Origin: Phoronis australis
Lineage: Eukaryota > Phoronida > Phoronidae
Direction: 5' to 3'
Assembly: GCA_002633005.1 (NCBI GenBank)
Contig: NMRA01000150.1
Coordinates: forward strand, 740,053-804,052
DNA length: 64,000 nucleotides
Below are positions 43,008 through 54,879 of this stretch, piece after piece (within the stretch, counting starts at the first letter, position 1; every line of letters begins with the position of its first letter). A program made the translations under genes and the position numbers. Under the pieces are notes generated by a model. It saw nothing but the letters and a program-made list of their open reading frames with translations, had not been told where the DNA came from and made no database searches.

Positions 43008-43265
43008 GTGAACAAGAGATGCGTCTGACTAATGCTGTTCAAGTAAAGCAAGGTGATGTCATGGGGTATCACTACGCCAGTAATACAGGATCCATTGTGA
43101 TCCGTGTCAAAGATGGCGGTGACAGTTGCTGTAGTCATGTGACCCCCGGCACCATGTATGACAAGGAATTGTTTGATGGATCGCTCACAAACGGCCAGAC
43201 TTACACTGTGCCTATCAATTCAACATCACGCGTGCCTGCCATGCAGGCTTTAGTTGATTCAAAAA
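43008..43265 (+). CDS. receptor exon: beta-rich module, second half
   Basis: After TGTATTTTCAG the exon encodes GEQEMRLTNAVQVKQGDVMG, YHYASNTGSIVIRVKDG and a tail with DSCCSHVTPG and TYTVPINSTSRVPAMQALVD. V.QGDVMG.HY after the preceding exon's W.F.A..GTV layout supports one beta-sandwich module built from both exons. Ends with GTAGGT donor in phase 1. No known name assigned. Confidence 0.65.
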
Positions 43266-43439
43266 GTAGGTTATTTTGTAAAGTGCCATTCAAACTGCAT
43301 GTCATTTCAGATATATCGTTTCCGCGGCCTTCATTATTCAAAATTTCCATTAGAGCCTCCAGCTGAAACTGTGCCTGTTTTCAGTCGAAAGAACACCTAT
43401 CAAACAAAATTTTGAACATTTAATTGAAGCATTTTTTTT

Positions 43440-45110
43440 ATTGATTGAAGTCCGTTTTTATGCACCCACATATTTATATGTGGATGCATCATGCCGTCAT
43501 CTCCGTCCGTCCGGGCGGCGTCCATCCGGGCGGCGTCCGCTGCTCTATCTTGAAAACCCTTTTACATGCGTTCATGAAATTTGGCATATATGTTCCATCT
43601 ATGAATGGAACGGCATGAGCGAACTTTCGGACAGATCCGATAACCGGTATGCCACCTAGTGGCAATTTTAGTTTTTTACGCTTACCTTTGTATCTTCAAA
43701 AGTCCGGAACGGATTTTCATGAAATTTGGTATGTAGGCAGCTATTAGTGAGATGAGGCTGTCCTCTCGTTTTTGGATGGATTCGACGTAGTTTGCGCCAC
43801 CTAGTGGCCATTTTTACTGTTTTCAAGTCTGTTTTTTTGCGTCCACCCCTCTATCAACCAAACCGCTCAAAGGATGATTGTGAAAATTGGCATGTATGTG
43901 CTTACTATGAAGAGGACATTTGTCGATGATTTTCCGACGATTTCGACTACTGTGGCACCTCCTAGTGGAAGTTTTGTTTTGGTTTGCGCCCATGGCTGTA
44001 TCTCCTAAACTGTTTGCAGGATCTGTACAAAATTTAGTAAGTATATTTATATGATGTTAACAACGGACGATGACGACTTGGACAGATCTGACTACCGGTG
44101 TGTCCCCTAGTGGCAATTTTATTTTTTTTGCATTTACCTTTGTATCTTCAAAGGTCCTGAACAGATTTTCATGAAATTTAATATGTAGGCACCTATTAGT
44201 GAGATGACGCTATCCGCTTGTTTTCGGATGGATTCGACGTAGTTTGCGCCACCTAGTGGCCATTTTTACTGTTTTTGAGTCTGTTTTTTTTGCGTCCACC
44301 CCTCTATCAACCAAACCGCTCAAAGGGTGATTGTGAAAATTGGCATGTATGTTCTTACTATAAAGAGGACGGTTGACGATGATTTTCCGATGATTTTGAC
44401 TACTCTGGCGCCTCCTAGTGGCAGTTTTGTTTTTGTTGCGCTCAAATATATGCATCTATTGGTGTGATGATGCTATCTGCCTGTTTTTGGATGGAATCGA
44501 GGTATTTTGCACCACCTAGTGGCCACTTTTGCTGTTTTCAAATCTTGTTTTTGGTGTCCATCCCTGTATCAACCAAATCATTTGAAAATTGGCATATATG
44601 CTCTCAGTGTGAAGACGACCTTTGATGATGGTGACTGACTACTGTGGTGCCTCCTAGTGGTAGTTTTGTTTTGTGCCCGTAGTTGTATCTCTTAAACTCA
44701 CTGCAGGATCTTTACTAAAGTTAGTAAGTGTATTTATATGAAGATAACAATAGACGACGACAACTTTCATTTTATTCTGTTTTCCTTTGTTTCTCTGAAG
44801 TTCCTTGACAGATTTTTATGAAATGTGGCATGTTCCTGTTATTGGATGGATTGTATGTTTTTGCACCATCTAGTGGCCATTTTTATGATACAAATAAATA
44901 ACCCTAAAAGCACACCATTTGCGATGCATTCGTGGACGCATTTCAATGCTCCGCGTTGCTCTTGTTCTGTTTTCCTTCAATTGTTTCTTTGAAGTTCCTT
45001 GACAGATTTTTATGAAATATGGCATGTTCTTGTTTTTGGATGGATTGTATGTTTTTGCGCCATCTAGTGGCCATTTTTATGATACAAATAAATAACCCTA
45101 AAAGCACACC
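43440..45110. repeat. CTAG-box repeat array 2 (CTCF-like)
   Basis: About ten boxes with CCTAGTGG or TCTAGTGG between 43,647 and 45,065. The best minus-strand CTCF match is GCCACTAGGAGGCGCC at 44,406-44,421. Spacing is mostly 145-160 bases. Shared connecting text includes CCCCTCTATCAACCAAACCG and GATTGTGAAAATTGGCATGT. Same family as array 1; the beta-module exon at 43,008 lies between them. Confidence 0.7.
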
Positions 45111-45948
45111 GTTTTCAATGCATTCGTGGGCGCATTTCAACATTTTACGTTGCTCTTATTAAATATTCATATTTGCATTGTTTATGATTAGGCAAACATG
45201 GCTGCCACATATCTTACAGGTCATAGTCATGTTTTAATGCTGAAACATTTCAGAAGAAAATTTGCATTTAATCAAACAGCCTCTTTCCATTCACCAACAA
45301 TTTTGTTCTTCAAATTGTGTCCATTACCTTGAATTTATGTTTAACCCGTGCCTTCCATTAACAAACTCATGAGCTTCTGAAGGTTCAGGTCATGCCCTGT
45401 TCGAAATCAAAACTTGTTTTTGACAGAAAGTTCACGTTTAATTTTTCTTCAAGTAATTAAGGGTATTTGCATTTCAAAATTAATTGTTGTTAACATCTTC
45501 CTGGCTACGAGTCGGTGGATTAAACATTTCCAAACTGTGTTCTGTGTCTCCATTGAATTCATTTACAGTTCAAAACTGATTGCAAACTATAAAGAACTTG
45601 GGTACAATGAATAGATTTGCCACCATTTTGAACTACTTTAAACATTTCCCCCTCAAGTGGTCGCCACGCATGGCATGCGTCTTGTCTGAAAAGTTTTTAT
45701 AGGAAAAAATCTGAAAACAAGGGTTCTTATTGTTGCTTTGAGTAATGAATGTTTTGGATTAATTTTCCCAGTTTTTTTATGCAAAGTATTGTTTGAACAT
45801 GATTTCTAACTAGATATTGTTGTTAATTGTTTGTGTAATTGAGATCTTCTGTTTACGAACAAGGTTATTGTTCATGATACCACTGTGAGCCGAGCTTATG
45901 TGATAAAACATGATTTGAAATCTGTCATTTGAGGAATGTATTTTTCAG
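45111..45948. other. intron, no gene seen
   Basis: AT-rich intron with no repeats or frames of note. Confidence 0.5.
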
Positions 45949-46254
45949 ATCACTGGTGGCATTCTTCAACATTGGCTCAGTCTGACAGCAATGTGACCTT
46001 GACCTTCCAGGCTTGGCCCTCGGTTAACAAACATTTACCCATCGCCTCAAAGTTTGTTGTACTGTATAAACTGAATACATCAACATCATGGAGTCAAGTA
46101 GTAGGGGACATAACTCCTAGCTTATTGTCCAATGGTGTTGTGCAACGTGAAGTAGAACTAACAACTGCAGGGTTATACAAGTTCAAAGGTCAAGTAGTTT
46201 ATGCAGATGGGATTATTGAGTGGACTTCAGCTAAAAGTATAATGTTTTGTACAA
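45949..46254 (+). CDS. receptor exon: unnamed extracellular module
   Basis: A single phase 1-1 exon of 102 codons after GTATTTTTCAG, with a GTAAGT donor. Encodes HWWHSSTLAQSDSNVTLTFQ, SKFVVLYKLNTSTSWSQVVG, LTTAGLYKFKGQVVYADGII and ends KSIMFCT. N-glycosylation sequons NVT and NTS are present. The strand pattern and the late GLY.F/GQV.Y suggest an Ig- or FN3-like sandwich, but I cannot name it. Confidence 0.65.
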
Positions 46255-47356
46255 GTAAGTTGTCTTCTACAGAACTTACCTTTACTCTCTCTGTCTTGCT
46301 TGTTTTGTGCTCTAGTTACTCCACATATTTTTGCGACAGTGAGTGCCACTGGGAAATTAGAATGCACGCGCTTTCAGAGAGTAAGCATAATTAAAGGGCA
46401 CCCATTTGTTTGGAGACACGACTCTTACCTAGTTCTTCTTTTCATAATCCTTTTGTATGGATTAAAATCCTATAAAATGATCATTTATTTATAATTGAAG
46501 TAATAACATTTATATTTGTTTCGTTTCAACACATCAAGTCACAATAAAACTGTAACTTTTTCAATACAGATCTGTTGGAAATGTGGACCTTTTTAGAGTT
46601 CAAACCCAGAACCTAAGATTTTTAGGGAATTCTATCAGAAATGGTGTTCTTTTGGGGGCGAAACTGGTTGTATGTGAGCAAAATGTCCCGTATATGCCCC
46701 CCCCCCTCGCCGAGGCTTTTCTTTTGCTTTCTTGAAAGTTTGTATACAGCCAGGCCTGGCCAGATGTTTCTGTGTAATTATGAATTTGAACAAAGCTCAT
46801 TAATAAAATGCTCTGTTTTATAACAACTGAATATTAAACTCTTGAACAATAGAATTGCTGTTACCATTGTGTATTCTGTCAGTTCAATGCCTGTGTTCAT
46901 AAGGCAGGTTTTTTGATTTAGGAATTAAAATACGTAAAAGGTCAGGATTTTGAGTTGGTGGGGCAGGGCACAGGAATGACCAGCTTAAAGTGTAGGAATG
47001 CCGGGATCTCGAATTTTTGGGTTTGCGGACCTTTTGACAAAAAAAAACGGTAAACGGAGTTCGTTCAGGGCCTATGCATTGTTTATTCACCCCCCCCCCC
47101 CCGAACCCCCTGGTTGCACGCATGTGCTAGTCAGCAATTGGCACCCAAACTGCCAAATGGTATCTGGTAGAATTTTAGGAGGGCCATGGCCCCCTTTGCC
47201 CCTCACCCCCTAAATCTGCCACTGAAGGTTACCTTGATCGGCTTTAAGTTCATCACTGAGTGATAAGATTGTACTTTGTTTTGTAGAATGATTGCAAAAA
47301 CTTAGTTCATTTGGAAAGTTAACCACTGCTTAATTTGTTCACTTGTTTTTCCTTAG
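46255..47356. other. intron with C-rich repeat debris
   Basis: Contains C/G homopolymer runs (46,700 and 47,090) and transposon-like text such as GGAGGGCCATGGCCCCCTTT near 47,180. No exon. Confidence 0.45.
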
Positions 47357-47439
47357 CACCCTCTCCTGTACAAAACTTGACTGGTACATCAGCACGACAA
47401 GGTAGTTCTACAAAAGCCACTCTAACACTTACTTGGGAT
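47357..47439 (+). CDS. FN3 domain 1, first-half exon
   Basis: Begins in phase 1 after TTTTTCCTTAG and ends in phase 0 at ACTTGGGAT|GTAAGT. Encodes PSPVQNLTGTSARQ...LTLTWD, the strand A-B region of a fibronectin type III domain with its conserved Trp. The phase-0 internal intron at this place is typical of split FN3 domains in receptor genes. Confidence 0.8.
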
Positions 47440-47627
47440 GTAAGTATTACTTTGGTGAAACTTTACTTTACAAAACATCTGTGTTACTTCAAGAGTCACT
47501 GATAGCTCACTAAACTCATACATATATACAGCATGCATTATTGTTGACTTAAACAAAAAGCATTCAACTAATTACAGTAATTATGTCCATTTTTCGTTTT
47601 CCAAATACTTCAGTTTTTCCATTTCAG

Positions 47628-47847
47628 GATCCAACTTCAGTAAACTGTAACTCAATTCTGGAGTATCGCATTGTATTTAAAAAGAACTCTGACACTTCAT
47701 GGGGTCAAGCACAGACAACTCAGTCCAGATCTCACACACTGCAAGACCTTGATGCTTACATCAGATATGATGTTGCTGTCACAGCAGTTAATGATATGTC
47801 CTTGCAATCGGCAGCAGAGGGCATGAACATAAGAACCGCTGAAACAG
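47628..47847 (+). CDS. FN3 domain 1, second-half exon
   Basis: After CATTTCAG the exon reads DPTSVNCNSILEYRIVFKKN, RSHTLQDLDAYIRYDVAVTA, VNDMSLQSAAEGMNIRTAET. I.EY.I.FK...L.DL..Y..Y.V.V.AVN is the C-to-G strand half of FN3. Begins phase 0, ends phase 1 with a GTAAAG donor. Confidence 0.85.
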
Positions 47848-49120
47848 GTAAAGTAAAAGTCATTAACAATCCATGTTGGAATGGACATAAGATTCTGAAA
47901 TCACATCTCCATGATGTGTGTGTTTTGGCGTTTGTGTAACTGTGTGTGTGTGTGTGTTCAAGCAAAGGTATTGTAATAAAGGCATTACAAGGATGTATGA
48001 ATCTGGTGACATTTCTTTTCTCCCATGAATTTCTTAATTTTTATGAAAATGTACATAGTTTTCAATTTGTTCTTATTTCACTTCAAGTTTGTGCTCAAAA
48101 GGCTCTTGTTTCACACTGTGACTGGTCGTTGTGCCCGTATAAGATAAAGGATGTGCGCTAGTGGTATGTGCTTCCTAAGTGGGTCAAATTCCAGGGAGCA
48201 TTAAGTTACATGTGACCGGAATTTGGTTCATTAGGGACAGGTCTAAAACGATTACTAGTTCATCCATCGATACAAATATGTCGGGTTGATCCATTTTCTT
48301 GACTTGGGAGTGGTTAAAGCATTTCTTAAAAATATGGTGGCTTGCTGAGAGGAAAATTTTTTCACTGATTGCGTAATTATGCTTTGTTGATTGGATTAAT
48401 ATTGAATTTGTAATCTACAGTTCACTCTAGGTGAAGTACATGGTCTCCGTGGAGCGCACTGAATATCAATTCAAGCAATTTCGCTGACACAACTGTTTCA
48501 TAACTGTTCAAACCCAGTCACTTTCCTTCAACCAAAATGTGGAGGAGTTTCAGTTTGAATATATAACAGTCTGCTTGGAACTCAATTTCATTCTCGTTGT
48601 GGATGTACAAGTCATCTAATCGAGCTTGTTTATTACAAAGTTCATCCATTTCCATGTGATAATGTCCTATACTAACAGCTTGAGCAATGAATTTCATGGG
48701 CAAGCCATATTTTGGAATATAATGAAATAGTCAGGCCATCCCATTACTTTTGGAGTCTGTTTGATTGGTCGCTTACACCTTGGCAATCGTCTCCATCGCA
48801 TTGCTTGTTCATTTAAGTCCGTATTCGTCTCAAATAGTCGAGTTTGCACACTTTGAACTAAGAACTCGTTGAGTGGCAAAATTTCTTAGTTGTGCTAGAA
48901 CTGAAATAGCATTTTATTTCAAGATCAGGTCATTTTGCGTCCACGCTACTTTGACTTGATGTCCTCCAGTTGATACTAGATGGATCTCTCACACTCTCAG
49001 GTGTAACTTCCTCCTGCAGAATCCACACTCCTGGCTGACTGTTAACTAATTGTGTAAAGAGACACCGATCATTTGCTAACTAGCTTAATTATGAACACAA
49101 AGCTAAACACTAACGTCGAC
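47848..49120. other. intron, no gene recognised
   Basis: Contains a GT run at 47,941-47,958. Minus-strand frames at 48,518-48,879 show no known domain and could be unrecognised parts of the adjacent Gypsy element. Confidence 0.35.
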
Positions 49121-49521
49121 ACTGAGCATACAGAGAACTGAAGTGCAAGGACACCTGGCAGTGTATATGTAAACTATACTAGCTATAAACATTTCCTTTT
49201 CTAAAAAGAAGAAAAATCATGTTATGTCAGTTTTCATACAGTCCATGAAATGAGAAAATCTTACAACAAATTAAAGTAAACATCTAACATAATCCTTGAA
49301 ACGAACTGGTTCATGTTGTCCAGAGTGTCGAGTACTGGTATCATCTGTGGTAGTCGAATTTTCACACCCATCGGTTTCCGGGATACCTAGAGCGATCGGT
49401 TCCTCAAAATGCTCTTTAGGGGCTTGCTCAATGTCCAATTGGATATGATGATGGTTTCGGACATAATCGGCTCGGAGGTGGCTACGAATACGGTACGAGC
49501 GATCCTTTAGTTGTTTGGCGA

Positions 49522-50028
49522 CTACTCTGCTGTCCCAATATTTACTGTTGGTATGCTGAAAACGCACTGATTGACCTTCATCAAGAACAGTTGAATCCTT
49601 AGCGTGCCTATCATATTGTGAACACTTAATACGGTCGTGGTATTTTCATTGCTTTCCCACATTAACATTGGGTTTGCCATCACCATGCATAACTGCCAAT
49701 GATGGAATATGCGACATGGTTTGTCAACCGAAATCATTTCTGCCTGACTTTGATTGGTTTCTTGCCACGTTGTATTACGCAGTTCTAATAATGTAAGGTA
49801 TTGGTCGGAACCATCTTGGACACATTTGTTATGAGTCTTAATGATTTTAACTCTAGATTCCGCCTTCCCGTTAGCTTGTTGGTGTCCATGGTGCATTCCC
49901 CTGGTCGTAGCAAATTGACGAAATTCATCACCCGTGAACTGTGTACTGCGGTCGGACACAATGTGTGTTGGTACACCGTATCGTGCTAAATGTTTCTTCA
50001 GACAGTTTATGACAAACTTAGAAGTCAA
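49522..50028 (-). pseudogene. Gypsy integrase core (second element)
   Basis: Reads KHLARYGVPTHIVSDRSTQF then TGDEFRQFA and HQQANGKAESRVKIIKTHNK: second Asp (SDRSTQF) and Glu (NGKAES) of the DDE triad. The first Asp is in the preceding frame (AIDFFEISGRHYLVLVDYAS, 50,025-50,279). The tail after about 49,880 has drifted, and a C-terminal piece (KDRSYRIRSHLRADYVRNHH) lies in a third frame at 49,271-49,567. Confidence 0.75.
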
Positions 50029-50279
50029 GTACTATGCAGATTGACTTCAATGAAGTTGGATGCATAGTCGACAAGAACAAGATAGTGTCGACCGGAGATC
50101 TCGAAAAAGTCTATAGCAATGGTTTTGCAAGTGTCCATGAGCTGTTTGATCTCACGGGGCATACCAAGCCAGAAAATAGTGTTCCGCACCGTAATCTTAG
50201 CATGCTGTTGTAGCTTAAGTGTGCAGCATGTACACGCTCCTTCATTTGTTGACGCAAAGCCTTCGGTATAAAAATGCAT
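50025..50279 (-). pseudogene. Gypsy integrase zinc region and first Asp (second element)
   Basis: An 84-residue frame with KITVRNTIFWLGMPREIKQL and MDTCKTIA, equivalent to the FWPGM...I...C..C part of integrase HHCC fingers with the histidines and one cysteine lost, then IDFFEISGRHYLVLVDYASN with the first catalytic Asp. Frame breaks on both sides. Confidence 0.65.
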
Positions 50280-50303
50280 TCTCCTTTGAGGATAATGCCT
50301 TTC

Positions 50304-50879
50304 TCATGACTTAGCGTGTTCCGTTTGCTGAAGTACTTTTTTAATGCTTCCGAAAGACTTGGTTTTGGGCCATCCTTCGTGGATTACCTCAAGTAAATCC
50401 TTTGCCACAGAGTCAGTTTCCATTGCTGTCTGTATTTCCTCCAAATGGGCATCAGGAATAATATGTAATGGATTTTCATAGTTTACGCTCATAACATTAA
50501 GCTGTTCCTTGTTGGGAAACGCCCCGCTCAGGGTGTCTGCACTAACTAAAGTTTTACCCTGCTTATACTCAAATGTGAAGTCGTATCGGTACAGTCGTAA
50601 TATAAGAGCCTGCAAATGCTTGGGAGCTTGACTCAGTGGTTTGCGCAGAATATTTACGAGAGGTTTGAGATCATTGTGCACTGTAACCGGTCTACCGAAA
50701 GTATACTGATTGAATCGTTCCAGTCTGAACACCAACACTAGAGTTTCCTTTTCGTTTTGTGTCCACTTCCACTCTGAATGGGCGAGAGAGCAAGAAGCGA
50801 ACTCGAGTGGTTTACCATGTTGCATGATCACAGTGCCTAAACCATTCTGACTGCTGTCGACCTGTAATGCGAGTTCCAC
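50304..50879 (-). pseudogene. Gypsy RNase H domain (second element)
   Basis: A 191-residue open frame beginning LALQVDSSQNGLGTVIMQHG (first Asp), then EKETLVLVFRLERFNQYTFG (Glu), VTVHNDLKPLVNILRKPL (Asp) and KQGKTLVSADTLSGAF (equivalent of the A-D-LSR end). Nearly complete RNase H of a Ty3/Gypsy polyprotein; upstream reverse transcriptase is absent. Confidence 0.8.
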
Positions 50880-51271
50880 ATTAGACTTATAGTATGCTAA
50901 CAGAGTAATTTCAGAGACTTTGTTTTTAACAGTTACAAAACGGCACGGAAGACTATTTTTGCTTTGAAATGATTCATTTCCTTACAGTTAGACCTAACTT
51001 TGCCCCTGACGCAGGACAAAATTTTTTCCAGGTTTGTGCTTTGTTCTGCAAAATTTACAGTCGGATCATTCAATCATTACTACTATTACTACCACTAGTT
51101 CAGCAGTACTTGTCTTTGATTGGCATTTCACTGAGTTCCCTGAGTCGATCCTACCGCTGTCAACATGTTAATGATTTCTGTAAAGAGACGCAAAGCTGCA
51201 CACTCTTACATGGAGACTGAGCATATAGAGAACTGAACTGCAAGGACACCTGGCAGTGTATATGTAAACTA

Positions 51272-52026
51272 GATTGTTTGAAACCATGGTTCTTTTTCAG
51301 TTACTAATATGATGAAACCTTCTAGAATTTTCTCAAATGTTCTGTTTTAAGCAGTTACATAGAAAATGACTTCATTCCAAATCAAGTGCTAACTGCCTGT
51401 AAACAGGACAAATAAAACTTAACCATCTAAAACCATCGTCAGTTTGCTCTGAGCACATGCAAAGTGACCCGTAATTCTCTGTCATTATGGCTGAGCATAA
51501 GTTGAATTCCCCCATCAAAGTAGTGAGAGTGACTCATCTTGACAAGTTGTTATGTGTCATTTTCTGTTGTGTTAGGAAAATGGTCTTTGTCTGATAAATT
51601 TTATGCTGTAAAATGTTTATTGTCATCTCCACCACTCTGCGGACGTCCACTGTTTGGGTTGTGTCTGACTACAACCCTGAAGAACTCTTCCTTAATTTGA
51701 CTACTGTGTCCCCTGATGGCAGTGTTAGTTTTTGGTTACTTGGTTCTTGGTATTCCTCTTATCAGTCAAAAAAGTTGAACAAAAATTAAATTTAGCGATG
51801 TATGGTGCAGATCAATCTTCTTCCTTCACTGTGAAAAAGCATTCTCATTGACATATTTTTGTCGTTTTTACATTTTTTTCTTGCAAACTACAATAGTTAT
51901 ATCGTCCTGATTTCTTTTCCAATCAACATTCTTTTCTTTCAAACATAGTGGCAATTTTAGTTTTATTAGGAGACCTCAAAAGATTGGTCTAAGCACATTA
52001 ATCTGATTTTGTGACTAACTTTACAG
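51272..52026. other. intron, no gene seen
   Basis: Non-coding intron preceding FN3 domain 2. Confidence 0.5.
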
Positions 52027-52250
52027 TTCCATCAATGCCTGCTCATGTTGGCACTATCAGTATCAATGACACAAGTCTACTGGTCACATGGTCGCAACCT
52101 TTGAACCCTAATGGCATTATCACTGGCTATAGAGTAAACTTATGGACTGAAGGGCAACCATCAATAAACGTGACACAATCAGACCTGCCCAGCAAGTCGA
52201 ACAACACTGCATTCCATCACCTGGAACCTTTCACGGTACATTCAATACAG
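52027..52250 (+). CDS. FN3 domain 2, first exon
   Basis: After AACTTTACAG, phase 1 in and phase 0 out. Encodes PSMPAHVGTISINDTSLLVT, WSQPLNPNGIITGYRVNLW and FHHLEPFTVHSIQ: P..P..V....I..TSL.V.W..P..PNG.I.GYRV is a textbook FN3 N-terminal half. Sequons NVT and NNT are present. The donor GTAAAT follows CAG. Confidence 0.9.
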
Positions 52251-52309
52251 GTAAATTTCATGTCACATTACAGCGTTCTGTCGATCAGTAACTTTTCCAG
52301 ACCTGAGGG

Positions 52310-52795
52310 GTGCTGATCGTGCGATAACATCTGGCTCTTTTGTTAGCTGCCCAGCACAGTCTTTTGTCCCACATGATAACAAGCAGGCCAATTATCTTCA
52401 AAGGAAAGGTATGGTGGTTGCAGGCTATTACCGAAGGCATATTCACAACACAGTCAAACCCAGGGCGTTGGCAATCCGTTTGGACAGAATAGATTGTCTT
52501 AAATTCTGTTGTAGTTGGACGATTTTGGTGTTTTAAAAACGGAACATAATCAGCATTTGATGAGGAATTCAGAAATGCTATAATATGTAATAATTTAACT
52601 TTCATTTTTATCAGCCCAGCCCAGTCAGGCTAGATACGATCTGATCGGAGATTAGAGCAATTATCGAACAAAAGAGCGCAGGCCCCCCAACTATAAATGC
52701 CAGAATGGAGTTAATCAGTCGTGTAAGATATTGGCTGCAGGGTAAACTTCTCAACTTGTTCTTGGGCTAGTTGGAAGCAATGGGATGTCGCTGTC
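52310..52795. repeat. dispersed repeat family, fourth locus
   Basis: Begins GTGCTGATCGTGCGATAACA and shares CACAGTCTTTTGTC, GCAGGCCAATTATCT and GCAATTATCGAACAAAAGAG with the other copies; the terminal hairpin is shortened. Confidence 0.6.
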
Positions 52796-53229
52796 ATGAG
52801 TATCGTCGTTACTTTTTTTCAAATGTTATGAATTATGTTCAGGGAATTTTAGAGAATGTGAGAAAAAATGTGAACATGGTAGCAACATAGTGAGAAGGGT
52901 CTTTTCCTTTTTGTTGATAACTTCTGTTATTAAAGACAATGTAACTTACCAAAAAAGTTGCGAGAAATGGCACCGTTTTCATACCATATACAATCAAAGG
53001 TCTAGAGGGAAGTTTGCATGTAAAATGTCCGAACAGAACTTATAGCCTTTTGAATAGTGCTGAAATATATCTTAAAATATCGGCAATGAATTTTTTGTCA
53101 GTGTTACTCAGAGAAGGAATTTTTATCCCGTAAACTTCTCAAATATGGCAAATGTTGACAAAGGGATGCGGGCATGTTTTTCAATCTTTTTTAATGCCAC
53201 CACGTTCAAAAAATAACAAAAGACCTACA

Positions 53230-53415
53230 CAGTGAGAGCACTTAGTGAATGGCCATTGACATCATCCAGTGACACTTAGTGAATGGCCATTGACATCATC
53301 CAGTGACAGCACTTAGTGAATGGCCATTGACATCATCCAGTGGCACTTAGTGAATGGCCATTGACATCATCCAGTGACACTTAGTGAATGGCCATTGACA
53401 TCATCCATTGAATAG
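53230..53415. repeat. minisatellite CACTTAGTGAATGGCCATTG
   Basis: About five tandem units of roughly 34-41 bases containing CACTTAGTGAATGGCCATTG and ACATCATCCAGTG. Intronic. Confidence 0.9.
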
Positions 53416-53844
53416 CCATTGATAATCTCCATGTATAAGAATAAGGTAACAATGACATTTTGAGTATTTACAAGCTCCATGTTCTCACATTGATCAATTT
53501 TTGTAATGTCTGTTGCATTGATAACGTTTAATTGTTCTTGCAGTTTTGGCAACTAGTTGTTTTTGTTTTTGTACCCTTCACATCAAAAAGAAATTAAGTG
53601 TTACATCTTTCAAAGTCACAAATAGTGAGCCACCTTCAAATTCCAAATTTGTCTTACTTCAAAAATTTGGTAATATTAGTTTTCATCAAGAAGAGGCTGC
53701 ACTTACCCATTTTTGGACTGTTCCGCATACTTTGTCCCCTTGTTATCATTAGCTCCATTTTCAGTTTTTGGTATCCCCCTCTTGTATAAGCAAAGCCCTT
53801 TGACTAGTCATGGCAAATGAGTTTCTCATCAGGAGAGTGTGCCT

Positions 53845-54022
53845 GATGCTAATTATTAGATGCATACAACTGCCGTAGTGCCTCCTGGTGCTAATTATTA
53901 GATGCATACAACTACCGTAGTGCCTCCTGGTGCTAATTATTAGATGCATACAACTACCGTAGTGCCTCCTGGTGCTAATTATTAGATGCATACAACTGCT
54001 GTAGCGCCTCCTGGTGCTAATT
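53845..54022. repeat. minisatellite, 42-bp unit x 4
   Basis: Four units built from GCTAATTATTAGATGCATAC and AACTACCGTAGTGCCTCCTG. The 42-base unit keeps a minus-strand frame open (repeated MHLIISTRRHYGSC), which is an artefact of the repeat. CCTCCTGGTGC resembles the CTAG-box of the 41-45 kb arrays. Confidence 0.9.
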
Positions 54023-54321
54023 CTAGTTTTACATCAGTTGAGAACTTGTTTGGTCACTGATGTTTGTGACGGTCAAGTGAGTTATATTTAATAGTGAAGG
54101 GTGTGACCACTACTGGACCATGGTTCTGTTATTACCTGCCCTTACCTTATGTATCCTCTCAATGACGTGTACGCAGGTTTGACTTTCTGTAAAAAGTCTG
54201 TTCACCTGAATCACACCTCATACATTTCAGCTGGCAAGCCCAGTATCCACTAAGTCAAAGATGTTTTGCCATTAAGAATTCTCCACTGAGCACTAAACCA
54301 TGACCTTGTTTTGTTATTAAG

Positions 54322-54391
54322 GTGTTTGCTAAAACTATCAAAGGTTATGGAGAAGGTAGCAAGATTATCACTGGAGTTACCGCTGAAGGAA
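54322..54391 (+). CDS. FN3 domain 2, last exon
   Basis: Starts phase 0 after TGTTATTAAG and reads VFAKTIKGYGEGSKIITGVT, the V.A.T..G.G..S strand G end of an FN3 domain. Ends phase 1 at A|GTAAGT; the donor and about 40 following bases are duplicated at 54,449. Confidence 0.85.
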
Positions 54392-54879
54392 GTAAGTCTG
54401 TTATACAGTTATAGCGTGGGGTTTGTTGTGGAAGACTTGTATGATTGAAGTAAGTCTGTTACACAGTTATAGCGTGGGGTTTGTTGTGTAAGTTTAGAAC
54501 ACTCTAATGCTTTGCCAGTAAATCTCAGAGTGTAATGGTGCTAGCATATGCTTGCTAAAGGCCGACCAATGAAAGTGAAGGTAAGCCAGAATGTGTTAAA
54601 AAATGGTACGCAAATATCTGAAATACAGATTATATACATCTCTAGCTAGAAGTGTATAGGGAGTGGCTTTTAATAGCTACTTGGTTTATAATGCTTAGAG
54701 TAAATTGTACAAGTGATTTTAAACATGACTTAAGATGTTCAAAATGTACCATACTTCCAAACAGGTTACTCTTTGGCATCTACATAGGCTGTTAAATATC
54801 TATTTGTTTCCCAAGCTGCATGTATTTTTATGATAGTGTTCTTTGTAAAAATGTGAATTTGAATTTGTAATTATGTTAG

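Larger units (their letters stand above)
49121..51271 (-). mobile_element. second Ty3/Gypsy-type element, decayed
   Basis: On the minus strand RNase H, a degraded integrase zinc region and an integrase core occur in order from 50.88 to 49.5 kb, in three frames. A 56-base direct repeat, ACTGAGCATA(C/T)AGAGAACTGAA..., brackets them at 49,121-49,176 and 51,216-51,271 and may be what remains of the LTRs. The reverse transcriptase and gag are missing. It lies in the intron between FN3 domains 1 and 2, opposite to the receptor gene. Confidence 0.7.
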
